A DNA stretch of 64,000 bases from Bagarius yarrelli (GCA_005784505.1 VCAZ01000182.1:282297-346296), one strand, 5' to 3'; counted from the stretch's first letter, positions 44,215-55,171 are shown. Made by a program: numbers and translations. The notes: generated by a model not told the origin, from the letters alone.

Positions 44215-47200
44215 GTTTTAGCTGGCCTGAATCCCGCTTTCCTCATCATTACACACTCTCTGACCTCTCACTCTTTCTGGGAGATCGAACTCTCACTCGT
44301 GGCCGATCATTTTACATTCTACAATCTTATCACTGATTCTTTTTAACAAAAAGCATTAAAGTCTTCAGACAAAAAGAAAGGAGGGTTATCATTGAAAGTA
44401 AAAATAATAATAATAAAACAATAAAAATGAATAAAATGATTTGGGCTAAAATGTTATTCCTGCTTTTTTTGTTAATTGCTGTAATTACGTATTTCCTGTT
44501 CAAATACAGGAAAGAACACGATCAGGAGCAGTGATGAGCTCAGCTTTCCCTGAAATCGACTAATCACTTACTAACTAACTAAATTAGGTGTGAAATTGCC
44601 CCTGTGTCTGTTAGGATCTTTCTGAAAGTCAACAAAAGAATGTTTATAGACACTTTTATTCGACATCCTCAGCTTTAATGTGGATTGAATGTATTTCCAG
44701 AGAGGGATAAAGTACCTAAAGAAGCAAAACATGAGTAAAAGTTCAGTTATTCTATGGAAAATGAATGAAGTTAAAATCTCCAACATGTAGAATTTTACTG
44801 AAGTAAAAGCATTGTGATATTATTGTACTAAAGATAAATTTTAATTTAATATATAAAATGTAATTATGTATTAAAGGTAAACATAAGCAAAAGTAAACGC
44901 AAAATAGAAAAGCTAAATATATTTAAAAAAATTGTTGTTCTGTACACAGTGTTCACTTTTATTATTATTATAATTATTAATTTTATTATTTTCGAATAAA
45001 AATCATCATAAATAATTTCTTTTAAATGTAGAATAAGAAGAGGCACTTCATCTGGTCCAACGACTCCCCGTCTCCATCATCGTCAGAAATGTTCTTTGGT
45101 AAATCAGTTGCCGCTGCTATTTTTGTGTCTATTATACTTAGGATCCAATGAAATTGAGTCGCTTATTAGCATAAAATGTCAGAGGGTGATCAGAAAATAA
45201 AAATCAGCCATGATTGTGAGGAGAACTCGTTTAAAGTTTAATTAATGATCTAACAAACTAATCAAACACCAGACCTTCTTTTTTGTAGTGAGTGATGGAT
45301 TAATGTATCGGAGTAAATTTCTACATTTTATTTAGGAAATGTAAGTGTGGATGACAGAAGTGGAACAGTGAGAGATTACAGGATGAAGAGGTAAAGAAGG
45401 TACAGGAGTGTAAGTACTTGGGGGGTCGACAGCCCAGAGCAATGGAGAGTGTGTGAAAGAAAGAGGTAAGAAGAAGCGACTACAGGCAGGTTGGAATGGG
45501 TGGAAAAACGAGTCAGGAGTGATGTGTGAGACAGTTATGATGTATGGTTTAGAGACAGTGGTGAGAGACAGCTATGATGTATGGTTTTTAGAGACAGTGG
45601 TGAGACAGTTATGATGTATGGTTTAGAGACAGAGGTGAGACAGTTATGATGTATGGTTTAGAGACAGAGGTGAGACAGTTATGATGTATGGTTTAGAGAC
45701 AGAGGTGAGACAGCTATGATGTATGGTTTTTAGAGACAGTGGTGAGACAGTTATGATGTATGGTTAGAGACAGTGGTGATGAGAGACTGAGACAGCTATT
45801 ATGGGTTTTAGAGACAGTGGTGAGACAGCTATATGATGTATGGTTTAGAGACAGTGGTGAGACAGTCTATGATGTATGGTTTAGAGACAGTGGTGAGACA
45901 GTTATGATGTATGGTTTTAGAGACAGTGGTGGAGACAGTTATGATGATGGTGAGACAGTTAGAGACAGAGGTGAGACAGTTATGATGTATGGTTTAGAGA
46001 CAGTGGTGAGACAGTTATGATGTATGGTTTAGAGACAGTGGTGAGACAGTTATGATGTATGGTTTAGAGACAGAGGTGAGACAGTTGTGATGGTTTAGAA
46101 CGTATAGTTTTAGAGACAGAGGTGAGACAGTTATGATGTATGTATGGTTTAGAGACAGTGGTGAGACAGTTAGATGAGACAGTTATGATGTATGGTTTAG
46201 AGACAGAGGTGAGGACAGAGGTGAGACAGTGTGATGTATAGTTTAGAGACAGTGGTGAGGTGAGAGACAGTTATGATGTATGGTTTAGAGACAGAGGTGA
46301 GACAGTTATGATGTATGGTTTAGAGACAGAGGTGAGACAGTTATGATGTATGGTTTAGAGACAGAGGTGAGACAGCTATGATGCAGCATACGAATTATTT
46401 CTCTCTCATCGAGTCCAACAATAAAAATGATCAAGAATCCTTTGCTAGCTAAAGAACTATAAACACTAAAAATAAACATAATATATCAAGTAAATTATGG
46501 ATTCTTGGCTGTTTCTTGCTTTATCTTTGTGACCTTTATCATTATCTCATACACACGAGACAAGAAAGCTGAGATGGACAATCAACCTAAAATCCCTTAC
46601 CGTTGTTTCTCAACACGATCAGTAAAAGACCAAGACGTAAAAATCAATCAGACAGAGTCATAAATGATGCAAGTGGAAAATTGTTAGGAAGTTTGGACCC
46701 ACTTGGAACCTCAGCATGTGCAAACTGTCTATAAGACCGCAGTAAAGCGATACTAAGTCATGTCTTTAATCCTAAAGCAGCTTCGTCCAGTGAATTCAAC
46801 ATTTTACACAATATTATAAAGACTGAATTAGATTGAAGATTTTTATATCAGGGTTCAAACTCAACAAACTGATAAACAGAACAGAAAACACAGGTCTAAG
46901 ATTCAATCCTATAAACAGAAAAACTGCTTCAAATACAAGAAAGTTTGTCCAAATTTAGCAGAAAAGTCTTCATCTTAAAGGAAGAGAAGGCTCCAATTCC
47001 ACTACAGCAATCACCTTTTATTGGAATATTAATAAATGTTTTAATTAAACCCTAAACCTAAAACAAAAACTAAACTGTAACCATTCTATATAACGAGCAG
47101 ACAGTTTCCTTTATTCTGTTAAGAAATAATAAATGTAGGTTACTTTTCTCTGAGACTCATGTTTATAATCTACTGGAAATAAACCAAGATAAAGCCAGGA

Positions 47201-48264
47201 TACCTCAAAAAAACTAACCAGATTACAGTAAAGTTTGGCAGATAAATCACATCCTGCCCTAAATATTTACAGCTTGTCGGAACTTGTCAATCTCACAATC
47301 TTCGGGTTGGTAATTTCCGTCACTGCCAAACACTAGTTAATGATCTCTATCCCAAGTACCAATCACTTCTCACCTTTGTTACCACTGACTAGGCACTAAA
47401 TACTATTGGTCACAAACACCAAATTATTAATTTATTATTTATTATTAATCCCAATGACCAATCACTGATCGTGTATTCCCAACGACCAATCACTGATCGT
47501 GTATTCCCAACGACCAATCACTGATCGCTTACAGAACACTATTATATTTGTGCCATTATAATTCAGTTACTATAATATTTACTTCAATGTTTGGTGATAT
47601 TTATATAAAAAGGATTAATTCCATCTGTAAAAATGAAGATTTCTGACTCGTCATAACTTCGACATTTAGGCTGTGTTTTTATTAAAGATAAAGATAAATA
47701 GTTAAATTTGTCATGTGATGACCAAAGTTTAACTTTTGTAATAAGAATGTAAAGATCTATTAGATTTAATTGTATGTAATATCCAACCTTAAACATTTCA
47801 AAGTTAAATAGATATAATTATGGGATTTAAAGAGACACCTATACCTTGTAGACAGTGATGGGAATGTCCACGGTGATGTAGATGAGGTCTCCCAATGCCA
47901 GGCTTGCAATCAGAGCATTAGGTCCATTTCTCATGCACTTGTGCTGGTAGATAATCCTCAGCACTGTGGAATTTCCTACCAAGCCCACCACGAACACCAC
48001 ACAGGAGATGAAGGTATTGATGACCTTGAAAGTGTCTTTGATGGACGTGCGTTCTTTACAGAAGGTAATGTGTCTGGTACGATTGTCTGATGAGTGGCTT
48101 TGAGAGCCTGGGAGTTTTCCTGCTTGGCTGTTGGCTCCCAAGGGATTGATGGTGGAGTTGGGAAAAATTGTGCTAGTGACCTCCTCAGTGATGTTTTCTT
48201 GAGTCAGTCCACTGGAGGCCACGATGACTGATAGCACCAATGTGAGAAGGGTCAGACGGCCCAT
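33932..48264 (-). CDS. ednra: Endothelin receptor type A, complete, 7 coding exons
   Basis: A class A GPCR that binds endothelin-1 at the plasma membrane and signals mainly through Gq; in fish it acts in jaw, neural-crest and vessel development. Joined exons give 428 residues (human 427). Visible: signal peptide (residues 1-19, MGRLTLLTLVLSVIVASSG); N-glycosylation sites at N24, N36 and N61; TM1 (about 80-104); the D2.50 aspartate at D126 (SLALGD); the ECL1/ECL2 cysteine pair C158 and C239; the DRY motif at 182-184; the long CMLK-containing ECL2; CWIPLH in TM6; NPIILY at 367-372; a palmitoylation-type cysteine cluster 381-388. All splice phases agree. The last 25 residues diverge from human. 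Teleosts often keep two copies (ednraa, ednrab); which one this is cannot be told from the sequence alone. Confidence 0.97.
34437..34545 (-). CDS. ednra: ednra coding exon 6 (TM7)
   Basis: Acceptor ataattcttag, donor gtaagt. It encodes SFLILDYLAINLVTINSCIN, then PIILYIVSKKFKNCFD, the NPxxY helix and helix 8. It begins with one base that completes a serine codon. Confidence 0.96.
34739..34872 (-). CDS. ednra: ednra coding exon 5 (ICL3 end, TM6)
   Basis: Acceptor ctgttctgcag, donor gtaagt. It encodes RREVAKAVFCLVLFFALCWI, then PLHVSRLLKKLMPDPSDENR and CELY, matching RREVAKTVFCLVVIFALCWFPLH. Confidence 0.96.
35559..35772. repeat. 220-bp direct duplication, copy 2 (ednra intron)
   Basis: Partner of 33359-33580. 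It starts at tcgtccatatttacacttac and ends at ctcccacggcaaaaca. The copies lie 2.2 kb apart and bracket ednra exons 5-7. Confidence 0.85.
36005..36157 (-). CDS. ednra: ednra coding exon 4 (TM5)
   Basis: Acceptor cttactttcag, donor gtaaca. It encodes QYVDVKDWWLFGFYFCMPLA, then CTAFFYTCMTFKMLSHRNGA and LRIALSDHLKQ. Exactly 51 codons, too short to stand out as an open frame but unmistakable by homology. Confidence 0.96.
36806..36895. repeat. (CATC)n followed by a fragment of the common teleost repeat
   Basis: Five catc units, then ggacctgttgttgttgtgag and ttgctaaacactaagccacc, the end of the gggtcac-type repeat seen at 25425-25735. Confidence 0.6.
37032..37262. repeat. (CTTTT)n pentanucleotide tract, 230 bp
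   Basis: About 45 units of ctttt with length variants (tttttt, tcttcttt) in an ednra intron. One strand is purely pyrimidine. The lysine/arginine/glutamate open frame on the minus strand is an artefact of this tract. Confidence 0.97.
38196..38400 (-). CDS. ednra: ednra coding exon 3 (TM4, ECL2)
   Basis: Acceptor ttgttttatag, donor gtaaaa. It encodes YRAVASWSRVQGVGIPLLTA, then VEIVLIWVLSFILAVPEAIG and MTFNTCMLKPPESSRFMQ. It follows the split arginine of the DRY motif. Confidence 0.96.
38879..39052 (-). repeat. tRNA-headed SINE (family I), minus strand
   Basis: Tail catttgtcagacgcccctat, body gtcttgctaaagggcccagt, B-box region ctgggaattaagcccac. Confidence 0.75.
39478..39912. mobile_element. 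Tc1/mariner-type remnant (ggccatat...gtttgtggacacc end)
   Basis: The left end ggccatatgtttgtggacac is the terminus of a common fish DNA element. The interior holds gggatgaactggaacaccga, a decayed transposase piece (WDELEHRLN-like). Fragments of the same family occur at 51730-51815 and 56675-56900. Directly followed by another Tc1 element at 39923. Confidence 0.6.
39923..41027 (-). mobile_element. Tc1/mariner element with both ends, inactive
   Basis: About 1.1 kb with inverted ends: left acagtgggggaaaaaaaata and right taattttcccctcaccgtg. Transposase remnants lie on the minus strand, including an ETKIELFG-like piece (revcomp of aagagctcgatcttggtctc) and a GGVMLPMT...PSPLPNMEV-like piece. Frames are broken and the catalytic C-terminal part appears to be missing. 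Same family as 12005-12785. Confidence 0.8.
41936..42187 (+). repeat. tRNA-headed SINE, family II, copy 3
   Basis: Begins cagtggcagcgcaaatggtt; B-box region ctgggttcaagcccacacca; tgctccagggggcgctgtat; 3' end acaaattaaagacatttaca. Only about 140 bases from an ednra exon. Confidence 0.87.
42328..42455 (-). CDS. ednra: ednra coding exon 2 (ECL1, TM3)
   Basis: Acceptor gtttttcttgcag, donor gtacat. It encodes LLMGKWPLDDTSFGMFLCKL, then VPFLQKASVGITVLNLCALS and VD plus two bases of the DRY arginine. Confidence 0.97.
42988..43092 (+). repeat. SINE (family I) 3' part
   Basis: ggctgggcccctgagcaggg, aacccttaactgctttgagt, gtctctctggaaaagagttt. Head lost. Confidence 0.6.
43611..43750 (+). repeat. tRNA-headed SINE (family I), 5'-truncated
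   Basis: Starts in the B box (tggttcgatttccagcacca), then actgttgggctcctgagaaa and a tail with gaatgtctgccaaattttg. Confidence 0.75.
43780..43856 (-). repeat. SINE fragment, minus strand
   Basis: Tail and body pieces tttatccagagcaacttaca and agtggcagcttggtggtcca. Inverted relative to the copy just before it. Confidence 0.55.
44179..44211. repeat. (CT)n microsatellite
   Basis: About 16 CT units. Confidence 0.9.
45524..46384. repeat. 35-bp minisatellite in ednra intron
   Basis: About 24 imperfect copies of a 35-base unit containing acagttatgatgtatggttt and agagacag(a/t)ggtgag. A g(a/t)ggtgag variant distinguishes runs of copies. It lies in the 5.4-kb intron between ednra coding exons 1 and 2. 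Confidence 0.95.
47456..47527. repeat. 28-bp tandem repeat, 2.6 copies
   Basis: gaccaatcactgatcgtgta followed by ttcccaac, repeated head to tail with almost no divergence, in the same ednra intron. Confidence 0.85.
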
Positions 48265-48315
48265 CCTGAATGTTAACTGATTTACAGATAAGTTCTACTT
48301 ACGTACATGCCAAAG
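47845..48315 (-). CDS. ednra: ednra coding exon 1 (signal peptide, TM1-2) with 5' UTR part
   Basis: The ATG is at 48264-48262 in the context ttcaggATGG. CDS 47845-48264 is 140 codons. Donor gtatag. It encodes MGRLTLLTLVLSVIVASSG, the glycosylated N-terminus, VINTFISCVVFVVGLVGNST (TM1) and SLALGDLIYITVDIPITVYK (TM2). An acceptor (tttctcttgtcag) at 48316-48318 suggests the exon starts at 48315, so 48265-48315 would be 5' UTR. This UTR carries a small upstream ORF (see 48282-48308). Confidence 0.95.
48282..48308 (-). other. Upstream open reading frame in ednra 5' UTR
   Basis: ATG at 48308, eight codons (MYVSRTYL) and a TAA, ending 17 bases before the receptor start codon. It could lower translation of the main ORF if the UTR is transcribed as inferred. 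It overlaps a perfect donor-like gtaagt word at 48298-48303. Confidence 0.45.
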
Positions 48316-48479
48316 CTGACAAGAGAAAAACAAACAGAGAGAAAAGCATTAATTTTAGTATTTTATGTGTATTTTATGTGTATTTTATGTGTATTTTATG
48401 TGTATGTTAGTATTTAGTATTTTTATGCAATTTTACCACCAAAAGTTTATGACTTGTTTGTATTCACATTTCAACGCTG

Positions 48480-48745
48480 CAATTTGGAGCAATACACACA
48501 TCGGCGCTGCTGCGTAAACCTGCGTCACCGGCCAAAAAAATCAAAGAGAATCGCATAATCGTCTAACAACAGACCTAAGAAACTTCCTCACTACTTCAAA
48601 AGAGATTTTGTGTAGTAGCACAGATGGAGCGCAACATTACAACTTCCCATCAGGCTACGGGACGAGATGTCGCCTGGTCCCATCAGAGACGGCATAGTGC
48701 TAAAGGCGCAAAGCGCCACGCCAGACATTTCGGGCTGTCTTTCTG
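48480..48745 (-). promoter_or_regulatory. GC-richer block just upstream of ednra coding exon 1
   Basis: In an AT-rich setting this block contains several CpGs (tcggcgctgctgcgtaaacc, tgcgtcaccggcc, gacgagatgtcgcc) and a hairpin ggcgcaaagcgcc at 48703-48715. It could be an alternative first exon or enhancer. No TATA or initiator was clearly identified. Confidence 0.25.
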
Positions 48746-50364
48746 TTCAATTATTTATCCTCTTCTTCATGTTCTGTTGTTGAATGTGGTTTTCTTCACA
48801 CACATTGTTCCCTCTGGTTCTGCTTAAAGATTCAAAATGGCAGTTTTTCCAAACAAAGCGGCTCTTCAAACATAAAAGTAGCAAACTTTTTTTGGCCCCT
48901 TTACAAGGCGGTTACACAACACTGGGGTTTTGTGCGGATAAAAGTCTATCACAGTTGCAGGTCACGTCAATGAGGTTGACTAGTAACCGAATGCATGTGG
49001 AAGCAGTTTGAAAGGACTTTTAGAGTTATTTAAGAAGAGAAAATGTCAAAAGTCAGGAAATATTTGTTGTTTATTGTTGTGATGCAGAGAATTAAAATAA
49101 TCACAAACAACCTAAATTACTAAATTGCAGTAAACATAAGTGTCATATTTAATTACAGTTTTTGTCGTCCTACAGCAGGAGAGATTTATAACTTTGGTCT
49201 TGTCGTGGGTCAGAATGGATAATTATTAAAAAATGTCTACAAATTAGCAATTTAGCTTTTTCCTCTTTTCCCAATGGAATGATGAACCTTTTCCTACGAG
49301 AACGAATGTAAGTATCGAGTAAGCATTGAATCTGGAACAAGCAAAGCTTATAATGCTGGAAACACATGCAGGAAAACACAACAGTGACGTTTATTTCTTC
49401 AATAAAAATGATAGCAATCTCATGTCTCTTTCTCTATATGTAACTTTCAAGGAATTTTTAAAGGAAACATTTTTTTCACAGGCTAAAAACAGCAATAATA
49501 ATTTCCCTCAATGAAAATCCAACCAGTCGAGTCCATGTTTTATAGTAGCAAAGAAAAGTGCATAAAAAAACCCTTTATTAAACCTCCTCTAACTTCTGCT
49601 GCCTCTGCTTTATGTCTTGTACTTGTACTTGTGTTTTGTTTCATTGTGTTTACAGTGTAATAATGCCTGTGTGTGTAGTTGGTTCAAAAATGTGTGAATT
49701 GGACTAGAACTAGACTTGGTAGTTCAAGTTTTTCAGTATAAAATAGAAGATTTAAACTTTTGACATCTAAACAAAAAATCGGGCAGTTTTATTTGTGATT
49801 CGATTTTAAGTTCACTTTTCTTTGCATTTTTCTTTGTAAATTTTAGTTATGACTTAATTTTTAGCTAGTGTTTTTTTGCTAATTAAGATACTATTAATAA
49901 TGTTAATGATAATACTCTGATCACTTTTTTTTAGAATTAATTTTAGAAACTCCTGTTTAATTCTTTCAAATTTATGCTGTGTTCAACGATTATTGGAAAT
50001 TATTTTACGTCTCGATTTTACTAGTATGACCAGATGACCACAGAGTTTCACAGTTTGTTCATAGTTTGCAAGAAATTTCAACAAACTTATCATCGAAATA
50101 AAAGCAACAGTAAACAACAGTAATAATGCCTCAAATCTCATCTCCCTCCTAACAATTTCTCCTTTCATAACCACTCCAGCAGAGCAACACTTCAGAAGAG
50201 AGATGTGTTCCCTGCACCACCTGCTACACAGACAACTATTTAGCCGACAGCTCCTCCAGTAGCATCACGGTTAAGCTTTATCAGGGTGCTACAGGGGGAC
50301 GCTGTGCGACAGCCTGTAAACCGCTCGGCTGATGAATTATAAATAGTCCTGTTTTTGCACCTAC

Positions 50365-50720
50365 CGCTCCTTAAACGTCTGCTTCCCCTCGGATCCTGTC
50401 ACTCAGTCAGTCAGTGAGTTATTCAGAAGAACTTTGAGCAGGAGCATCCCAGACATCTGCGTGCCATCACATGAGTAATTAAACAACTATCAAAGTAGAG
50501 GAGGATCCCGTTTGGGCCGCCGAGGCGCACTGCTCGTGTGTGAGGTGCTGTGGAGACTGTCTCAAGCTTTTTCTGTGTGTGTAAGTGTGTCGGTGTGTGT
50601 CGGTGTGTGTGTGAGAAAAAGCACTTGGACTGGGTGGGATTGTGATTCTCCACCTCCCACCGGCTGGCTGGGAGGGGGCCCTCAAAGGAAACAGCAGCAG
50701 TTTTCCGTAAAGCTCAGCCT
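50365..50720 (-). promoter_or_regulatory. Candidate non-coding first exon and promoter of ednra
   Basis: GC-richer, CpG-containing block about 2.1 kb upstream of the coding exon. On the minus strand it ends in a good donor, ggagcg|gtaggt, at 50365/50364. Vertebrate EDNRA genes have a non-coding first exon. Inference from position, composition and donor; the transcription start is not resolved. Confidence 0.4.
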
Positions 50721-51000
50721 GCTGCTGATAATCACTTAAGATTTGCTTTGTATACAGAGCACAGCCCGTGTCAGTCTACCGCTCACCCTCGGTTTAAGTC
50801 TTTTCCTTCACTTCATTTGCTGGTTTAAAAACATTTTCCATGCGAGTCTCTATGTTTTCGCATGTCAGCCCAATGTAAAAATCCCATATAAAAAATCCTT
50901 CACACCTAAAATTGCTGTCTTCTAGTTTAAACTGTCATTTTATTTTAGTCTTTAAAGAGACTTTGAGTTTATGTGCTAAAGAAATAAAAATGATTATTAT

Positions 51001-51183
51001 TACATTTACAGCATATGGCAGACGTTCTTATCCAGAGCAACTTACATTTATCTCTTTTATACAATTCAGCAATTAGGGGTTAAGGGCCTTGCTCAGGGGC
51101 CCAAAGGTGGCAGGTTGGTGGTGCTGGGAAACAAACCCTGATCCAAGTAGCAGTCCAACACATTTACCACTGGACCACCACTA
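51001..51183 (-). repeat. tRNA-headed SINE (family I), minus strand, near full length
   Basis: Tail tacatttacagcatatggca, gacgttcttatccagagcaa, body gggccttgctcaggggccca, head cagtccaacacatttaccac. Confidence 0.87.
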
Positions 51184-51729
51184 TTATCAGTAGTAGTAGT
51201 TGTTGTAGTTGTCACAGAAGAAAATAAATTTGTCATGTTAAACTGAATGATATGTAAAAATTAAAATATTAAAAAATAGTGAAATTCTAATTCTAAAACA
51301 AGCTATTTATTTAAACAAAATAAGGTAAACCTGCACGAATCTGGTAAAAAAGGAATCGTTTATGAAGAATGATGGATGTAAACGAATTAAGCAAATATAA
51401 ATACAAATAATCCTGTTAAAAAAATGAACAATTTTAACATTAATAAATAATAAAAACGATATAAAAAACATCAATCCTTCGAACATAAATTAATAAAACA
51501 ACTAAAAAACTAAATCCAGTGAACATGAATAAATCAATAGGTGATACATGTGGAGGAGGTTTCATACATCAAAGGGGTGTAATCTGTCCTCGCTAAGGAG
51601 TGAACAATAAAAATAAAAGTATTATAAATCCTGGACTTTGAGTTAAATGTGGGTTTATTGTCAGTTATTAAGTTAAATAAAGATTCAGTCATTTACATTA
51701 ATCGGATTTGGAGATGACGGCTGTAATAC

Positions 51730-51815
51730 TAATGTTGGGATGAACTAGAACCCCGTCTGAACCCCGACCACATCACCTGATGTTACTGCCTGATCTCACT
51801 AATACTATTGTTGTC
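51730..51815. mobile_element. DNA-transposon fragment
   Basis: ttgggatgaactagaacccc and tgcctgatctcactaatact match the interior of the element at 39721-39810. Confidence 0.5.
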
Positions 51816-52025
51816 AGGGTGGAGAAAAAAACCCTCACTTCCTGTCTGTTCTCATACCTTTTTTTTTTAATAAAAGTTCATGTGATCTGCGACTCGGCAT
51901 AAGGCGACTTCATGATCACATGTAAGCTCTGTGTCTCCATGACTGAATCCCTGATCATCCCAGCAGCCTGTCCATTAATCACCCATTATCATAAAGCTAA
52001 GCGCAGGAAGAGCAGCTGTAGACAT

Positions 52026-52063
<38 letters not shown>
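52026..52063. repeat. (CA)n microsatellite
   Basis: About 18 CA units. Confidence 0.95.
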
Positions 52064-52065
<2 letters not shown>

Positions 52066-52559
52066 TCGGGTCTGCTGAGGAGCTGAGGCAGCTTTAACCT
52101 GAACCCTCATACATCACGGTGCACTCAGCTTTAACTGCATATCTTTCCCTCGGTCTGCTTTTGATGCTCAGCTTGAACATCTGTATCTACACAAAGCGCG
52201 TTCGTTCCATTACCTGTTATTTATTTATAAAGCCACGTTACATTCCTTTTTTATTACCTGCCAGGAACGAGGGTTCTTTTATTGGTTGGAAACAGAGCAG
52301 GGCTGAAAAAGGTCTATTCTCACACAGCATTTTTATTATTTGTGTGTTTGTTTTGTTTTTTCATTTCTGACTCTAAAAATTCTTTTTCTAACGTGTTTCT
52401 TGTTTTTGGTCTCATTTGACAGTAAAGAAAGACAGTCACTCGTTTTTAGTCCTAATTTTCCATCCCTGTTAAACGGCAGTAGTTTTGTAGCTAAAGAAAA
52501 TTTCTTCACACTTGTTTTATGTTATGCAATAAATGCTGATGTAACATAAATGTAAAGCC

Positions 52560-54215
52560 TAAGAAGTTAAATGTAAACTGCAGTAATTACAGGGTTATTT
52601 GTGGTTACCGTGTGTTACATTAGACAGCACAGAAACAATGCTTTTAATGTTAAAGCTACCTATGTTTTTTTCCACTTTAATTCACTTTCTTTATTAACTT
52701 TCTTACATTTCTAACCCACGTCGTTAATCAGTCGGTAAATGTAACTGCTACTTACGCTACGCGATTGTTACGCATTGTGGGCGGAGTTACAGTTCTGTAC
52801 ACGCTTTCTGGGGATTTGGACTTTTTCTCCTCGGGTTACAGACTTTACCTGCAATTGCTTTGGATATCACACTTTTTTGTATAATATTTTTAAAGTAGAC
52901 ACATGCCGACCCACTAGTTTCATTGCATATTTTCTCCCTGATGTTAATAGATGACTGAATAAAGATAATGAGACACACAACAAAAACAACAATCTTTAAT
53001 CAGATTTTTTAAACCATTTTATTGCACTTCACTAGCTAAAATCTCGTTTCTTAATCTCTGTATTATGACTTAATTGGCTAATATTTACTACTAATTGATA
53101 TTATAATGATGACATTGTCCATAAATGTAAGCATGAATATGTAAAGGTTTCTGAATAAGTCATGGTCAAGTGTGGCATTATATTTTATTGATTAAGATTC
53201 ATTCTCATTTAATGACTTGTTTTGTTTTTTTCTCTGCAAAGACCTTTAACTCTGTCAGCGGTTTTATTGGCTTTGGCAGATGAGTTTTGGAGTCTTTTTT
53301 AATCAAGTCATTAATATATAAACTGATGGAACCTTTACCTGCTCGCAGTGCTCTGGGGCTTTCATGTTGTTGTGCTGTTGTTGTTTTGGGCTCTTCATCC
53401 CGTATTAATGCCATTCTGTATGAACTCGGCTATGGCAGCCTGCCTGGGAACTCATATGCTTGTTCTCTGATGGCATCTGTTGAAATGTGCTCCCTGAATA
53501 TCGGTACATACCCTGTGGGAAAATCCAGGAGCTCAAACTTCTGACTGAGGGGGCGTAAGCGATTTCCTAACTGGGGCACTCACTCGCTTGTAAAATGGAA
53601 AAATTGCAGGTTACAGAAAAGCGAGTGGAGTGTGGAAACGAGCGGCCATTTTGATTGTCACTGTGTACTGCGATTAGCATTAGCATCAGTCTGAGCACTG
53701 CTAATCGGCTGTTAATGTTCAGACTTTTTTTATGCACTGATCGCTTGTAAGTAAAAAGAGATGAAAGCGGATGAAAACACAAATACCTTTAAAATGCGGA
53801 ATATTGCAATGTGGAAATAAAGTGTGTAAAATTCCAAACTGTGTGTGTTGCCAGTGATCAATTCAGTAAGATTAAACTTTACATGTTATGCATTTGAAAC
53901 TGTGACACTAACTACTGCATTTGTTTCAGTACTTCCCTCAGTTCAATAGCAATTTATATCCATCTGCATTTTATTCAGGATTTAATGCATTTAATTCAGT
54001 ACCTACTAGATTTATTCAGCAGTGCCTTAAGTCAATTTAGTATTTATTAGATTTGATTGAGTACTAACTTTACAATTACCTACTGCACGTGAATCTGTAC
54101 CTTTAATCAATTTGATACCTTTACTGGATTTGATTCAGTACCTCCTTATTTTGATTCAGAACCTAGTAGATTTAATATAGCACAGACTTTATTTAATTTA
54201 ATACCTATAAATTTG
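52560..54215. other. Intergenic stretch without recognised genes
   Basis: Includes a unique-looking block at 53320-53580 and a stretch around 53900-54190 that repeats motifs such as tttgattcagtacct, a loose, decayed tandem arrangement. No coding potential recognised. Confidence 0.45.
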
Positions 54216-54217
54216 TT

Positions 54218-54319
54218 CGATTCGGTGGCGAGGAAAAACTTCCTGAGGTGGTAATAGGAAGAAACCCTGAGAGGAACCATACTTAGAGAACCCATCCTCA
54301 TTTGGGTGATAAACAGATG
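54218..54319 (+). repeat. Dispersed repeat fragment (relative of 4050-4345)
   Basis: gaggaaaaacttcctgaggt, gaaaccctgagaggaaccat and cccatcctcatttgggtgat are the widespread fish variant of this repeat class. Confidence 0.65.
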
Positions 54320-55171
54320 GCAGGAGAGGACCTGATGCATTCTATTCAGTTCTCACTACTTCAATTCAGTACCTAGCACTGTCACATGACCTACGAGTGT
54401 ATTTAAATTTTTTTCATTGCAATAAAGGACAAGGTGACAAAAATAAATAAAAAAATTACACAATAATTAACAATATCTGTCATTATTGATCAAAATAACA
54501 ATGTGCTTATCTCAGTGCTCAAACTCCACCACCGATTATGTCTAATCATGATCATTTTTGGGGGGAGCAGAACAGGAAATATACAGATCTTAACTTGTAA
54601 TTTCTACTGCGTGTATGAAATTTTCATAGCTTTTCATCTCTGTGGTCTTCTGAGAATCTGGAAGAAACCTACAACAAGATAAAAAATCCAGACCAAAAAA
54701 CAAAAGGACAAAAAAAAAGCCTAATAAAGAAAGAACTACAAACATTCTCCAGAACTGATTTTGAAAGGGTGGACCGGGACAGACTGCATATGTGGTGTGA
54801 GTTATAAGCAGACATGTAAAGAAGAAAAAAAGAAAACATCAGCCAAACAGTCGGAGATGAAACCAAGACATCAGAAACATATTACGATAAAGTACATCTT
54901 AAAGTTCAAAAGATACAGAGGCAGTTATGAAGGTAAAGGGTAAGTGTCCAAGCTTTTAGGGAATATATCAAACCCCATTAGACTCTTCAGATGTTTTCTC
55001 AGCAGCCTCTTTTATTCTAGATGATAATTTGTTCAAACAAGAACAAAAAAACAGCTCTTCCTGTTATAGAGAAAACAGAAAAACCCATTTGTCCTGAAGA
55101 TTTTTCCAGAAGCAGATTGCTACTATGAGTATTACAATAGGAGTCGCTTTTTGGATGAACAGACGGTAGGA

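Noticed and set aside
48265..48303. Tiny intron in the ednra 5' UTR (gtaagt ... cattcag)
   Set aside because: About 40 bases, below the usual minimum for a vertebrate intron. The gtaagt may be chance or an alternative donor.
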